Shown piece after piece: positions 33,685-43,787 of a stretch of DNA of 64,000 nucleotides (within the stretch, counting starts at the first letter, position 1; each line of letters starts with the position of its first letter). Origin of the DNA: Virgibacillus sp. SK37 (GTDB lineage: Bacteria > Bacillota > Bacilli > Bacillales > Amphibacillaceae); NCBI RefSeq assembly GCF_000725285.1, contig NZ_CP007161.1, positions 1,845,911 through 1,909,910 on the forward strand, in the 5' to 3' direction. The notes below the pieces were generated by a model that did no database searches, was not told the origin of the DNA, and saw nothing but the letters and a program-made list of their open reading frames with translations. The position numbers were made by a program, and so were the translations under genes.

Positions 33685-35043
33685 GTGATTAGGAAACTGT
33701 TAATTGCTAACAGAGGTGAAATAGCCGTACGTATTATTCGTGCTTGTAAAGAAATGGATATAACGACAGTAGCTGTGTACTCAGAAGCTGATAAGGAGGC
33801 ATTACATGTTCAATTAGCTGATGAAGCTTATTGTATAGGACCTACTTTAAGTAAGGACAGCTATCTGAATTTCACTAATATTATGAGTGTGGCGACACTT
33901 ACAGAAGTGGATGCTGTCCATCCGGGCTATGGATTTCTTGCTGAAAACGCTGATTTCGCGGAAATTTGTAAAGCGTGTAATGTTACTTTTGTGGGTCCCA
34001 CTCCAGAAGCTATACAGCAAATGGGAATTAAAGACGTAGCTAGAGAAACAATGAAAAAGGCAAATGTACCTATTGTTCCTGGTTCTAATGGAATTATTGA
34101 AAATACGGATGAAGCAATTGAGATTGCCGAAAAAATAGGATATCCAGTTATTATAAAGGCAACTGCTGGGGGCGGGGGTAAAGGTATTCGTGTCGCCAGA
34201 ACAGAAGAAGATCTTATTAAAGGAATCCAAGTTACACAAAAAGAAGCTGAAACAGCTTTTGGAAATCCAGGGGTATATATTGAAAAATTCATCGAGGATT
34301 TCCGCCATGTTGAAATACAGATTCTTGCAGATGAGCATGGAAATGTTGTCCATCTTGGGGAAAGAGATTGTTCTATCCAAAGAAGACTGCAAAAGCTAAT
34401 AGAAGAAACACCTTCACCTGCAATTACACCTGAGATCAGGGAGAAAATGGGTGAAGCTTCTGTAAAGGCTGCAAAAGCAGTTAATTATGTAGGAGCAGGA
34501 ACGATTGAATATATATTTGATAGAAAAAGTAACGAGTTTTATTTTATGGAAATGAATACAAGAATCCAAGTAGAACATCCGGTAACAGAACTTGTAACTG
34601 GTGTGGACCTTATTAAAGAACAAATTTTAATCGCAAACGGTGAAAAACTATCCTTTAAACAAGAGGATATTGAATTTGAAGGTTATGCAATGGAATGCAG
34701 GATAAATGCTGAGAACCCATATAAAAATTTTATGCCTTCTGCTGGCGAAATAGAAATGTATCTTCCACCAGGTGGATTAGGTGTAAGAATAGATTCTGCA
34801 GCATATCCTGGATATAGAATTCCCCCTTACTATGATTCCATGATCGCTAAGTTGATTACATATGGAAAAACGAGGAAAGAAGCAATAAATAGAATGAAAC
34901 GCTCACTAGATGAGTTTGTTGTAGAAGGAGTATATACAACAATTCCATTTCATCGACAAATCATGGAGCATGAAGTATTTGTAAAGGGAGATTTCAATAC
35001 GAATTTTCTTGAGGAGAATCCGATCATTGAGAAAAAAGATTGA
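33685..35043 (+). CDS. accC: Acetyl-CoA carboxylase, biotin carboxylase subunit
   Basis: 452 aa from GTG 33685, AGGGGATG upstream. ATP-grasp enzyme: [19 protein letters not shown]-terminal Rossmann part, the glycine-rich loop [14 protein letters not shown] (~residue 160), [25 protein letters not shown], and the catalytic [18 protein letters not shown] (~residue 285). It carboxylates AccB-biotin with bicarbonate and ATP. The same subunit may also serve the acyl-CoA carboxylase encoded at 62908, since no second biotin carboxylase is visible in the window. Confidence 0.97.
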   Translation: MIRKLLIANRGEIAVRIIRACKEMDITTVAVYSEADKEALHVQLADEAYCIGPTLSKDSYLNFTNIMSVATLTEVDAVHPGYGFLAENADFAEICKACNVTFVGPTPEAIQQMGIKDVARETMKKANVPIVPGSNGIIENTDEAIEIAEKIGYPVIIKATAGGGGKGIRVARTEEDLIKGIQVTQKEAETAFGNPGVYIEKFIEDFRHVEIQILADEHGNVVHLGERDCSIQRRLQKLIEETPSPAITPEIREKMGEASVKAAKAVNYVGAGTIEYIFDRKSNEFYFMEMNTRIQVEHPVTELVTGVDLIKEQILIANGEKLSFKQEDIEFEGYAMECRINAENPYKNFMPSAGEIEMYLPPGGLGVRIDSAAYPGYRIPPYYDSMIAKLITYGKTRKEAINRMKRSLDEFVVEGVYTTIPFHRQIMEHEVFVKGDFNTNFLEENPIIEKKD

Positions 35044-35074
35044 CTGGTCTTTTAATTAATAAAGGAGTGAGAGT

Positions 35075-35473
35075 ATGGATGAACAGCCTTTGTTAAACGT
35101 TAGTGGTGATAGTAGTTTAGGTAAAGTTGAAATAGCGCCTGAAGTTATTGAAGTTATTGCTGGTATAGCTGCCGCAGAAGTAGATGGCCTCTATGCGATG
35201 CGTGGAAACTTTGCAACGGGTGTCGTGGAACGCTTCGGGAAAAAAGCGCATAGTAAGGGTGTCAAGGTTGAACTTACGGAGAATGGTGTGCTAATCGACT
35301 TATTCGTTATCCTGAATTACGGCATTTCTATTCCTCAAACTGCACAGAAACTGCAAACAAATATAAGGCAAACACTAAAAAATATGACTGCTTTGGAAAT
35401 TGATGAAATTAATGTGCATGTTGTAGGTATACAAATGGAAACAAGGGAAAGTGAAGAACAGAAAGAGGATTAG
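35075..35473 (+). CDS. yqhY: Asp23/Gls24 family protein YqhY
   Basis: 132 aa, AAAGGAGTGAG upstream of ATG 35075. Single Asp23/Gls24 domain (IAPEVIEVIAGIAAAEVDGLYAM ... SKGVKVELTENGVLIDLFVILNYGISIP ... INVHVVGIQ). In B. subtilis YqhY is cotranscribed with accBC and loss of it selects mutations lowering acetyl-CoA carboxylase activity, so a role in tuning fatty acid synthesis is likely. The same linkage is kept here and ends with a terminator. Confidence 0.93.
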   Translation: MDEQPLLNVSGDSSLGKVEIAPEVIEVIAGIAAAEVDGLYAMRGNFATGVVERFGKKAHSKGVKVELTENGVLIDLFVILNYGISIPQTAQKLQTNIRQTLKNMTALEIDEINVHVVGIQMETRESEEQKED

Positions 35474-35478
35474 GGGAG

Positions 35479-35519
35479 AGACCAAAAGATGATTGCGCAT
35501 CTTTTGGTCTGCTTTTTTA
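35479..35519 (+). terminator. Terminator after yqhY
   Basis: A perfect stem AGACCAAAAGATG / CATCTTTTGGTCT has a 6-base loop and is followed by GCTTTTTT. Confidence 0.95.
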
Positions 35520-35670
35520 TCCTGTTGAAATGTGGCCGCAAGCTTTTAGCTCGAACGGCATGCCATGCACGAGTTATAAAATTGCACTTTTGTTTTAGCT
35601 GGTTGGTCCTAGCGTTGATTTCTTAATCATGTTATTATTTGTAGAGATTAGTTAAAGGAGCTATATACAA

Positions 35671-36063
35671 ATGAATAGACACACAGCAAGAGAAAAAGCA
35701 TTTCAAATTCTGTTCCAACTCGATATTAATAAAAATGAACCCAGTCAAGCAATAAATGATTTCCTGGAAACGGAAGAAAGTGATTCATTCTTAATACTAC
35801 TTGTTGAGGGAGTAACAGAAAACAAACAAAAAATTGACCAGGTGTTGGCTGAACGTATTGAAAAATGGTCTTTTGAACGGATAGCTTCAGTAGAAAAAAC
35901 GATTCTGCGTATTGCTTCATATGAGATTCAATATCTTGATGATATACCGACAAATGTATCTATTAATGAAGCAGTTGAACTAGCCAATAAATATGGAGAT
36001 GAGAAATCAGGTAAATTTATAAATGGTGTACTTTCAAAAGTAATTAATGACAAAGGGGAGTAA
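35671..36063 (+). CDS. nusB: Transcription antitermination protein NusB
   Basis: 130 aa, AAAGGAG upstream of ATG 35671. All-helical NusB fold (TAREKAFQILFQLDI ... ERIASVEKTILRIASYEI ... TNVSINEAVELANKYGDEKSGKFINGVLSKV). With NusE (S10) it binds boxA in rRNA leaders and prevents premature termination. It is immediately before folD, with no spacer. Confidence 0.97.
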   Translation: MNRHTAREKAFQILFQLDINKNEPSQAINDFLETEESDSFLILLVEGVTENKQKIDQVLAERIEKWSFERIASVEKTILRIASYEIQYLDDIPTNVSINEAVELANKYGDEKSGKFINGVLSKVINDKGE

Positions 36064-36918
36064 ATGATGACTGCAGTTGAAATCAATGGGAGAGATTTGG
36101 CGCAAGAAATCAAAGCTGATATGAAGATGGAAGTAGAGGAACTTAATCGTAAAGGAATATATCCAAAGCTTACAGTTGTTCTCGTAGGAGAAGATCCTGC
36201 ATCCAAATCCTATGTAAAAGGGAAAAAGAAAGCCTCAGCGGAAACAGGGATCGAATCTGAACTAATTGAGCTCCCAGCTTCAACTACAGAGGCAGAATTA
36301 TTAACCCTGCTAAATGAGTTAAATAATGACAATTCGATTCACGGGATTTTAGTTCAGTTGCCATTACCAGACCATATTCATCAACAGAAGGTGATAGAGA
36401 CAATTTCACCTGAAAAAGATGTAGATGGATTCCACCCTATTAATATTGGTCATATGATGACAGGTAATGATACCTTTCTTCCTTGTACTCCGCACGGTAT
36501 TATTACTTTGCTAAAATCCCGTAATTTACAGATAGAAGGTAAGCATGCTGTAGTTATTGGAAGAAGTAATATAGTAGGTAAACCGGTTGGACAATTACTA
36601 TTAAATGAAAATGCGACGGTCACTTACTGCCATTCAAAAACCCAGAATCTTCAACATTATACGAAGCAAGCAGATATCCTAATAGTTGCTGTAGGCAAGC
36701 CAAATGTAATTAACCAAACCCATCTCAAAGAAGGAGCCATAGTCATAGATGTTGGTGTGAATAGGCTTGAGGGCGGTGCCCTGACCGGAGATGTTGACTT
36801 TGATAGCGCAAAGGAAATAGCTTCTTATATTACTCCTGTTCCTCGTGGAGTCGGGCCAATGACAATTACAATGTTGCTAAAGAATACCATTAAAGCGGCT
36901 AAAGGAATGACAAGATAA
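36064..36918 (+). CDS. folD: Methylenetetrahydrofolate dehydrogenase / cyclohydrolase
   Basis: 284 aa. Bifunctional enzyme interconverting 5,10-methylene-THF and 10-formyl-THF with NADP. Motifs: [16 protein letters not shown] with the catalytic Lys (~residue 54), [43 protein letters not shown] (NADP loop) and [11 protein letters not shown]. Start ATG 36064; the second ATG at 36067 would serve equally with the GGGGAG site. Next gene xseA begins directly at its stop. Confidence 0.97.
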   Translation: MMTAVEINGRDLAQEIKADMKMEVEELNRKGIYPKLTVVLVGEDPASKSYVKGKKKASAETGIESELIELPASTTEAELLTLLNELNNDNSIHGILVQLPLPDHIHQQKVIETISPEKDVDGFHPINIGHMMTGNDTFLPCTPHGIITLLKSRNLQIEGKHAVVIGRSNIVGKPVGQLLLNENATVTYCHSKTQNLQHYTKQADILIVAVGKPNVINQTHLKEGAIVIDVGVNRLEGGALTGDVDFDSAKEIASYITPVPRGVGPMTITMLLKNTIKAAKGMTR

Positions 36919-38277
36919 TTGAAAGACAATTATTTAACAGTAACTGCGCTAACAAAGTATCTAAAAAGAAAGCTTGATACAGATCCCCATCTAAAAAACA
37001 TTTGGTTAAAAGGTGAAATCTCTAATTTCAAACATCATAGTCGTGGCCACATGTATTTAACAATTAAAGACGATCAGACACGAATACAGGCAGTGATGTT
37101 TGCTGGAAACAACCGCTTCCTCAAATTCATGCCTGAAAACGGAATGAAGGTTTTGATAAAAGGTGAAATAAGTATATTTGAAGCATATGGGCAATATCAA
37201 TTATATATACAAAATATGGAACCTGATGGAATTGGTGCTTTGTATTTAGCCTTTGAACAGCTGAAAGAAAAATTACATAAAAAAGGGTATTTTGACCAGC
37301 AATATAAAAAGAAAATCCCTGTACATCCCAAACATATCGGGGTTATAACCTCGCCTACTGGTGCAGCTGTTCGTGATATTATCACAACAATAAAAAGAAG
37401 GTACCCAATTGTTTCTCTAACGGTAATTCCCGTTTTGGTGCAAGGTCAAAATGCTGCAAATTCAATTAAACAAGCAATTGATAAAGCGAATGAAAAGGCA
37501 ATGTTCGATGTTTTAATTGTAGGTAGGGGCGGAGGCTCTATTGAAGAGTTATGGAGTTTTAATGAGGAGATAGTAGCCGAAGCTATCTTCCGCTCGAGCA
37601 TCCCTGTAATTTCTGCAGTCGGACATGAAACAGATCTTACGATAAGTGATTTTGTTGCAGATATGCGTGCTCCCACACCTACTGGTGCAGCCGAACTGGC
37701 TGTACCTTCACACATTGAATTAAAAGAAAGAATAACGATGTTAAGAAGATCAGTGAAAAAAGAAATGACACGGAAAGTTCTACAGGAAGAGCGACAGATT
37801 CAGCGCATAAAAGATTCCTATGCGTTCCGTTACCCTCAACTTCTTCTTAAGCAAAAAGAACAAGAACTGGATCATAGTGTTGGAAATTTGCAAAAAAGTG
37901 CAAGCAACTATGTTAAACAGACGGAAAAAGCTTATCAAGATCTTTTTAAGCGATTACTGGCCCAGCATCCCAAAAAACAAATCCAACAATCTCATAACGA
38001 ATTAAACCAACTGACTAAGAGGCAAAAGTATTACATGAATTTGTTAATTGAACAAGGTAGTAATCAATTGCGGAATACGATTGATAAATTAACACTTGTT
38101 AACCCTCTTGCTATTATGCAACGCGGATTTGCTATACCTTATACGCAGAGAGGAAACATAATAAAGTCAACTAAACAAGTGAAAGAAAAAGATTCGATAA
38201 CACTCCATATGGCAGATGGAAGGTTAAGCTGTTATGTTGAGGAAATAGAGGAGGAACATAATGGAGGAAAAGAATGA
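36919..38277 (+). CDS. xseA: Exodeoxyribonuclease VII large subunit
   Basis: 452 aa from TTG 36919. N-terminal OB fold (residues 1-100: [32 protein letters not shown]), catalytic domain (~125-315: [67 protein letters not shown]), then a long coiled-coil. With XseB it degrades single-stranded DNA in both directions. It overlaps xseB by 17 bases. Confidence 0.97.
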   Translation: MKDNYLTVTALTKYLKRKLDTDPHLKNIWLKGEISNFKHHSRGHMYLTIKDDQTRIQAVMFAGNNRFLKFMPENGMKVLIKGEISIFEAYGQYQLYIQNMEPDGIGALYLAFEQLKEKLHKKGYFDQQYKKKIPVHPKHIGVITSPTGAAVRDIITTIKRRYPIVSLTVIPVLVQGQNAANSIKQAIDKANEKAMFDVLIVGRGGGSIEELWSFNEEIVAEAIFRSSIPVISAVGHETDLTISDFVADMRAPTPTGAAELAVPSHIELKERITMLRRSVKKEMTRKVLQEERQIQRIKDSYAFRYPQLLLKQKEQELDHSVGNLQKSASNYVKQTEKAYQDLFKRLLAQHPKKQIQQSHNELNQLTKRQKYYMNLLIEQGSNQLRNTIDKLTLVNPLAIMQRGFAIPYTQRGNIIKSTKQVKEKDSITLHMADGRLSCYVEEIEEEHNGGKE

Positions 38278-38494
38278 ATTATCCTTTGAGGAAGCAATGA
38301 AAGAATTAGAAAATATAGTAGGAAAACTGGAGGAAGGTGACGTTCCTCTTGAACAAGCAATTGAATACTATCAAGATGGGATGAAATTGTCAAAACTATG
38401 TAATGATAAATTGAAAAATGTCCAAGAGAAAATGACCCATATCATGAATGAACAAGGTGACCTCGAACCTTTTGAAATACAGGAGGATGAATAG
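38261..38494 (+). CDS. xseB: Exodeoxyribonuclease VII small subunit
   Basis: 77 aa, GGAGGAA upstream of ATG 38261, inside the end of xseA. Typical XseB helical hairpin: [41 protein letters not shown]. Several copies bind the coiled-coil of XseA. It ends immediately before the ispA TTG start. Confidence 0.97.
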   Translation: MEEKNELSFEEAMKELENIVGKLEEGDVPLEQAIEYYQDGMKLSKLCNDKLKNVQEKMTHIMNEQGDLEPFEIQEDE

Positions 38495-39367
38495 TTGAAT
38501 ACAAATCTGATTTCATATATGGAACAAAGTAAAGAGCTTATCCATGATGGACTTATAACTTCTCTGGAGAAATTGGACATTCCAACTAATTTGAAGCAGG
38601 CAATGCTGTATTCTGTTAAAGCTGGAGGCAAGCGGTTAAGACCTGTGCTATTATTTTCTGCGTTTGAAGCATATGGAAAAGATCTTGAAAAAGCCATTTC
38701 CAGCGCAATTGCTCTTGAACTTATTCATACTTATTCACTGGTCCATGATGACCTGCCTGCAATGGATAATGATGATTACAGAAGAGGTAAACTAACAAAT
38801 CATAAAGTTTATGGAGAGGCAACTGCCATCCTGGCCGGTGATGCACTACTAACATACAGTTTTGAATTGATAGCTAATGACCCTCTTTTACAGGATGCTG
38901 AAAAAGTGGATTTAATTAAAAATTTATCCTCCGCTAGCGGACCTAAAGGGATGGTTGGAGGACAAATCCTAGATATGGAAGCTGAAAATAAAGCTATTTC
39001 GCTAACTGAATTAGAGAGAATACATGTTCTGAAAACTGGTAAATTACTTCAATTTGCTGTTTATGCTGGAGCATATCTTGGTGGAGCAACTAATTCCGAG
39101 TTAGCCGCACTAAAAGATTTTTCTTATTATCTTGGTTTAATATTCCAAATACAAGATGATATTCTTGATGTCACTGGAGACCCCAAAAAAATGGGGAAAC
39201 AGGTTGGGAGTGACGAGGGAAACAATAAAAGCACTTACCCCAAGTTACTTGGATTAGATGGAGCTATCGAACAAAAAAATATGTATAGTAAGAAGGCAAA
39301 AGAAGCGTTAAAAAAATGCAAACGCAGATCATTCTTACTTAATGATGTTAACAGATCATTTTGGTAA
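38495..39367 (+). CDS. ispA: Farnesyl diphosphate synthase with frameshifted C-terminus
   Basis: 290 aa from TTG 38495, AGGAGG upstream. Polyprenyl synthase with both Asp-rich motifs, DDLPAMD (~residue 86) and DDILD (~residue 225), and GGKRLRP near residue 45. It makes farnesyl-PP from IPP and DMAPP for quinones and undecaprenyl-PP. The last ~18 residues (CKRRSFLLNDVNRSFW) are unlike IspA. One A fewer in the seven-A run at 39310-39316 would give an ordinary family end (SYLMMLTDHFGNRDH) with its stop at 39378-39380. Either a real +1 mutation, a sequencing error, or a gene rescued by slippage. Confidence 0.9.
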   Translation: MNTNLISYMEQSKELIHDGLITSLEKLDIPTNLKQAMLYSVKAGGKRLRPVLLFSAFEAYGKDLEKAISSAIALELIHTYSLVHDDLPAMDNDDYRRGKLTNHKVYGEATAILAGDALLTYSFELIANDPLLQDAEKVDLIKNLSSASGPKGMVGGQILDMEAENKAISLTELERIHVLKTGKLLQFAVYAGAYLGGATNSELAALKDFSYYLGLIFQIQDDILDVTGDPKKMGKQVGSDEGNNKSTYPKLLGLDGAIEQKNMYSKKAKEALKKCKRRSFLLNDVNRSFW

Positions 39368-39386
39368 TAGAGATCATTGATAGCAA

Positions 39387-39416
39387 TTGGTATAAAAGCG
39401 ATTTTTATGTTATAAT
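39387..39416 (+). promoter_or_regulatory. Promoter of OLE RNA
   Basis: TTGGTA (39387-39392), 18-base spacer, perfect TATAAT (39411-39416). Transcription would start near 39423, at the 5' end of the OLE RNA, giving it a promoter separate from the upstream nusB-ispA genes. Confidence 0.65.
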
Positions 39417-39422
39417 TATCAA

Positions 39423-40022
39423 GAATGAGGAATGGTGCAGTATTCTAGTCAGTCCTCCGTTCCTGAAGGCGGGCCTAAAAATCCGCCAAAGGGCACATCG
39501 ATGAAGTTCCTTGTGTTGGCTTGAGGCGCCCAGCCTTGGGTCGATGCTGGGAGTTAAGGTTTTCGGGCGATCCACAAAGGCATGTGGGCGTTGACCCGAT
39601 TACCGCGGAGGCCCATCTCTGTCGTGACTGCTAAGCCTAGGAGTCATTATGGAATGGGGTATGAACCTGCTTAATTGGGTAAGGGACACCTTGTTAGCAG
39701 CGTAGCCTGCCTTGAGTGGTGTCTGAGGGGATTAGAGTCTTAAATATGAGTACTGGTGGCCACAGAACTTATATTTTTATCTCTATGAAATCAGCACTGC
39801 AAAAGAGGCTAGGGAACGGCTAAAGACTGTTGAGGAAAACTCCTAGACTGTTCTTGGACATTTAAAAGGGATTATAGTGTGGACTAAGTGGTAATCCAGT
39901 CTGGCTAATGGCGACATAGCTAAGATGGGTTTAAAGGGGAACCTCCTTTTATGGCAACATAGGGTACCCATCTGGGAAAACCTACTGGACCTAAGCCGCA
40001 GTTTTTACCTTTTAAATGACCA
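39423..40022 (+). ncRNA. ole: OLE RNA (ornate large extremophilic RNA)
   Basis: A ~600-nt non-coding segment between ispA and a small membrane protein gene, exactly the genomic place described for OLE RNA (upstream of oapA in the isoprenoid operon). It is GC-richer than its surroundings, has stops in all frames, and contains many local hairpins, for example GGCGGGCC..AAAAATCCGCC (39469-39489), AAAGGGGAACCTCCTTTT (39935-39953) and ATGGGTTT..GGGTACCCAT. OLE RNA is known to form a membrane-bound RNP with OapA, OapB and OapC and to affect tolerance to alcohol, cold and Mg stress in Halalkalibacterium halodurans. Identified by context, length and appearance, not by a covariance model; the ends are approximate. 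Confidence 0.85.
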
Positions 40023-40061
40023 TTCCTTCTTACATAATAAAATAAGATTCAGAGGTAAATT

Positions 40062-40646
40062 ATGAATTCCCAAATAAAAAATTCTTTAAAATTTAGTCTT
40101 ACTATTGCCGTTATCACATTTGTGTTAGCGGCTATTTTTTCAGTTATTTCTTCTTCCATTTTGGGTGAAGTTATGTGGATTATAGGTTTAGTTATTGTGT
40201 TTCTCATTGTGTTAATTGGTGTTATTTTTGACATGCTGGGAATTGCTGCTACTGCCGCTAGTGAGTCGCCTTTTCATGCAATGGCAGCTGAAAAAGTACA
40301 CGGTGCCAAAGAAGCAGTAGCAATAATAAGAAATGCAGATAAATTCGCCAGTTTTTGTAATGATGTAATTGGAGATATTTCCGGTATTGTGAGTGGAACT
40401 GCATCAGCTATTGTAGTGCTGCAAATTGCCAATTTATTTGGTGAAGGCGAAGGGTCCTCTATCCAGATTATACTATCAGTTGTATTGACAAGCTTGGTAG
40501 CAGCACTTACAGTTGGAGGCAAAGCAATTGGCAAATTTTTTGCTATACATTCTTCCACCTCCATCATTTTTTTTGCTGGAAAATTAATCTCAATAATTGA
40601 GAATAAATTAAAAATAAAAGTTTTACCAAAAAATAAAAAGCAGTAA
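40062..40646 (+). CDS. oapA: OapA, OLE-associated membrane protein
   Basis: 194 aa, AGAGGT upstream of ATG 40062. Hydrophobic protein with about four transmembrane segments: FSLTIAVITFVLAAIFSVIS, VMWIIGLVIVFLIVLIGVIF, SIQIILSVVLTSLVAALTVGG and STSIIFFAGKLISII. The cytoplasmic loop (~58-120) contains D101-VIG-D105, fitting the DxxxD motif reported for OapA, and R90..K94 in place of a second charged motif. It ends with a basic tail (KLKIKVLPKNKKQ), suited to RNA contact. OapA binds OLE RNA and anchors it to the membrane. Called mainly from position directly after OLE. Confidence 0.85.
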   Translation: MNSQIKNSLKFSLTIAVITFVLAAIFSVISSSILGEVMWIIGLVIVFLIVLIGVIFDMLGIAATAASESPFHAMAAEKVHGAKEAVAIIRNADKFASFCNDVIGDISGIVSGTASAIVVLQIANLFGEGEGSSIQIILSVVLTSLVAALTVGGKAIGKFFAIHSSTSIIFFAGKLISIIENKLKIKVLPKNKKQ

Positions 40647-40660
40647 AGGATTATTAAAAT

Positions 40661-41494
40661 ATGGGTAAAAAACGGATTGATGTTCTATTAGTGGACAGAG
40701 GGTTAATTGAAACACGAGAAAAAGCCAAGCGCATGATTATGGCGGGCCTTGTATACACAGAGCAGGAAAGAATTGATAAACCGGGAATAAAGGTGGAGGA
40801 AGATATTCCATTAACCGTAAAAGGAAAGCTTTTTCCGTATGTAGGTAGAGGAGGCTTGAAGTTTGAAAAGGCCCTTACTTATTTTGCTATCTCTGCTATG
40901 GATAAGATCATGATCGATGTAGGCTCCTCGACGGGTGGTTTCACAGATTGCGCTTTACAAAATGGAGCTAAATTAAGTTATGCAATAGATGTAGGATACA
41001 ATCAATTGGATTGGAAGCTACGAAATGATGAAAGAGTAATTGTAATGGAACGTACCAACTTTCGCTATGTCACACCAGATATGTTGTTGCATGGCCCACC
41101 GGATTTAGCTTCTGTTGATGTATCGTTTATCTCCCTTAAATTAATATTACCAGTGTTGAAAAAATTATTAAAACCAGATAGTAATGTTGTGGTCCTGATT
41201 AAACCACAATTTGAAGCAGGTAGGGAGCAAGTTGGTAAGAAAGGCATTGTTAGGGACCGGGGTGTTCACTTTCAAGTTCTAAAGCAAATTATTTCATTTG
41301 CTCAGTCGGAAGGATACACATTTAAGGATATAACATATTCCCCTATAACTGGGGGAGATGGGAATATTGAATTTTTAGCTCACTTTTCTTGGGGGAATAG
41401 CAAAGATTGTCCACCAGTAGATGAAGAGCAGCTATTAAAGCTCGTAGATGATGCTCACAATGAATTAACGATGATAAATAAAAAAGAAAAATGA
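40661..41494 (+). CDS. yqxC: TlyA/YqxC family rRNA 2'-O-methyltransferase
   Basis: 277 aa, start ATG 40661. N-terminal S4 RNA-binding domain (residues 4-65: KRIDVLLVDRGLIETREKAKRMIMAGLVY) and a FtsJ-like Rossmann methyltransferase (~65-245) with the SAM motif DVGSSTGGFTDCALQNGA, and SVDVSFISLKLILPVLKKLL. Members methylate 16S/23S rRNA cytidines in some bacteria (TlyA). In B. subtilis it follows dxs; here it follows oapA by 14 bases, and dxs is missing. Confidence 0.93.
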   Translation: MGKKRIDVLLVDRGLIETREKAKRMIMAGLVYTEQERIDKPGIKVEEDIPLTVKGKLFPYVGRGGLKFEKALTYFAISAMDKIMIDVGSSTGGFTDCALQNGAKLSYAIDVGYNQLDWKLRNDERVIVMERTNFRYVTPDMLLHGPPDLASVDVSFISLKLILPVLKKLLKPDSNVVVLIKPQFEAGREQVGKKGIVRDRGVHFQVLKQIISFAQSEGYTFKDITYSPITGGDGNIEFLAHFSWGNSKDCPPVDEEQLLKLVDDAHNELTMINKKEK

Positions 41495-41532
41495 CTACGG
41501 GTCTTTTGTGGTCTGTGTAATGAGGGTGTTAA

Positions 41533-41982
41533 ATGAGTAAACTACAACGTCATATTAAAATTCGAGAATTAATCACAGAAAACGAAATTGAAACACAGGA
41601 TGAGCTTGTAGCTGATTTAAAAGATCTCGGGTTCAATGTAACTCAAGCTACCGTCTCGCGTGATATCAAAGAACTTCATCTTGTAAAAGTACCATCCACA
41701 AATGGCAACTATAAATATAGTCTGCCTGCTGACCAACGATTTAATCCATTAGAGAAATTAAAAAGGTTAATAAATGACGCATTTGTAAAAATAGAACATG
41801 CAAGCCATTTTATAATTTTAAAGACCTTGCCTGGTAATGCCCAAGCAGTAGGAGCATTAATTGATAATTTGGATTGGAAAGAGATTATGGGCACCATCTG
41901 TGGTGATGATACATGTCTTATTATATGTAGGACAGAAGAAAAGGCAGAAATTATTAAAGACCGATTTATTGATATGCTTTAA
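41533..41982 (+). CDS. ahrC: Arginine repressor AhrC/ArgR
   Basis: 149 aa, TGAGGGTG upstream of ATG 41533. N-terminal winged helix ([44 protein letters not shown]) and a C-terminal hexamerisation/arginine-binding domain with [15 protein letters not shown], whose Asp pair binds arginine. Represses arginine biosynthesis and activates catabolism. Conserved neighbour of recN. Confidence 0.97.
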   Translation: MSKLQRHIKIRELITENEIETQDELVADLKDLGFNVTQATVSRDIKELHLVKVPSTNGNYKYSLPADQRFNPLEKLKRLINDAFVKIEHASHFIILKTLPGNAQAVGALIDNLDWKEIMGTICGDDTCLIICRTEEKAEIIKDRFIDML

Positions 41983-42011
41983 CTAATGTCTGGTTTGAGG
42001 TGATTATTAAC

Positions 42012-43724
42012 GTGCTAACAGAATTATCTATACATGACTTCGCGATTATTGAGGATATATCTATAACATTCAATGAAGGATTGACAGTGCTAACAGGTGA
42101 AACTGGTGCAGGGAAATCCATAATTATTGATGCAGTGCAATTATTGGCTGGTGGCAGGGGATCAGTCGAATTTGTAAGACATGGAACAAAGAAAGCGGAG
42201 ATTGAAGGTTTATTCATAATTGACTCTGATACCCATCCCATTTATGAAGTTGGAAACGAATATGGTATTGAAATATCTGACAAGCAGATTGTACTTCAAC
42301 GTTCCATTACGGCCAATGGAAAAAGTATATGCAGGGTAAATAGTAAATTAGTTACACTTGCAATATTGAGGGAGTTTGGAAAGACACTAATTGATATTCA
42401 CAGTCAGCATGAAACACAGTCTCTTATGAACCCTGAACATCATATCGACTTACTCGATATGTATGATGCAGGTCAAATTAGAAAAACAAAACAGGAGTAT
42501 CATAAACTGTTTGGTAAACTTTTATCCCTGAAAAATCGCTATAAAAAATTAAGTGAAAATGAACAGGAAATGGCTCACCGACTAGATCTTCTTCAATTTC
42601 AGCTTAAGGAAATTGAAGAAGCTGATCTATCACCTGATGAAGATCAGAACTTAGAGGAAGAAAGAGCTTCCTTGGTTAATTATGAACGTATTTTCCAAGC
42701 GTTGCAAGATGGATACAATGCTTTGTACGGGGAACAGAAAGGGTTGGAATGGGTTAATAAAGCTCAGGTGGCACTCCAATCTGCTGCTACATATGATAAA
42801 TTTATTGAAGAAAAAGCAGAAGCAATCTCCAACCATTATTATGCTTTAGAAGAATTGACATATGAACTACGGAATTATACAGAAATGCAGCAATACTCTC
42901 CTGGCAGATTGAATGAACTTGAGGGTAGATTAAACGAAATCAGCCGTTTGAAAAAGAAATATGGTGCTACAGTGAATGATATTCTGGAATATATGGCAAA
43001 AGTAGAAGAGGAAATTGAAGAAATCACTAACAAAGATTCTCACTTATCTAAGCTTAATGAAGAAATAAAAGAAATACAAAAAGATGCATATTTGGAAGCA
43101 AGACAACTACATGATTTACGTAAAAAGGCAGCAAATTCCCTAACAACTAATATTCACAAAGAATTAAAAGGATTGTATTTAGAAAAAGCGTCCTTTGCAA
43201 TTTCATTTGGAGAAGGTGATGGTTTTAAAAACGAAGAAGAACTTCCACTTCATAAAAATGGTTTTGATCACGTACGCTTTTTAATTTCAACGAATACAGG
43301 GGAACCTCTTAAAGAATTGAACAAAATCGCTTCCGGTGGTGAGCTTTCCAGGATAATGCTCGTTCTTAAGAAGATCTTTTCCAGGCATCAAGGTGTTACA
43401 AGTGTTATTTTTGATGAAGTAGACACAGGAGTTAGCGGTAGGGTTGCACAGGCTATTGCTGAAAAAATATATCAAATTTCACAAGCTTCGCAAGTACTGT
43501 GTATTACACACTTACCTCAGGTAGCAGCAATGGCAGATACCCACAAATTTATCAAAAAGCTGGAAAAAAACCAACGCACGTTTACATCAGTATCCGAGCT
43601 AACAAAAGAGCAGCAAATTGATGAACTAAGCAGAATGATTACGGGTACTAAATTAACCGAGACTGCTAAAGAACATGGAAAAGAAATGCTTGAATTAGCG
43701 TATCAGTATAAAGCATCATTATAA
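42012..43724 (+). CDS. recN: DNA repair protein RecN
   Basis: 570 aa if started at GTG 42012 (LTELSIHDFAIIEDISI), which has GAGGTGAT 7 bases upstream; a GTG at 42000 overlaps that site. SMC-like ATPase: Walker A GETGAGKS (~residue 30-37), central coiled-coils (~150-390), ABC signature ASGGELSRIMLVLKKIF (~residue 440) and Walker B VIFDEVDTGVSG. It acts early at double-strand breaks, also during transformation. Confidence 0.97.
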   Translation: MLTELSIHDFAIIEDISITFNEGLTVLTGETGAGKSIIIDAVQLLAGGRGSVEFVRHGTKKAEIEGLFIIDSDTHPIYEVGNEYGIEISDKQIVLQRSITANGKSICRVNSKLVTLAILREFGKTLIDIHSQHETQSLMNPEHHIDLLDMYDAGQIRKTKQEYHKLFGKLLSLKNRYKKLSENEQEMAHRLDLLQFQLKEIEEADLSPDEDQNLEEERASLVNYERIFQALQDGYNALYGEQKGLEWVNKAQVALQSAATYDKFIEEKAEAISNHYYALEELTYELRNYTEMQQYSPGRLNELEGRLNEISRLKKKYGATVNDILEYMAKVEEEIEEITNKDSHLSKLNEEIKEIQKDAYLEARQLHDLRKKAANSLTTNIHKELKGLYLEKASFAISFGEGDGFKNEEELPLHKNGFDHVRFLISTNTGEPLKELNKIASGGELSRIMLVLKKIFSRHQGVTSVIFDEVDTGVSGRVAQAIAEKIYQISQASQVLCITHLPQVAAMADTHKFIKKLEKNQRTFTSVSELTKEQQIDELSRMITGTKLTETAKEHGKEMLELAYQYKASL

Positions 43725-43756
43725 AGATCAAGAAAATACGGATAAATTTATGTAAG

Positions 43757-43787
43757 AAGCCAGAAAATAGAATATCTGGCTTTTTTA
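43757..43787 (+). terminator. Terminator after recN
   Basis: AAGCCAGA pairs with TCTGGCTT and is followed by TTTTATTT. Confidence 0.85.

Noticed and set aside
34190-34623. Open frames within and antisense to accC, gcv, bkd and other long genes
   Set aside because: They are shadows of well-supported genes, without ribosome binding sites or coding character.
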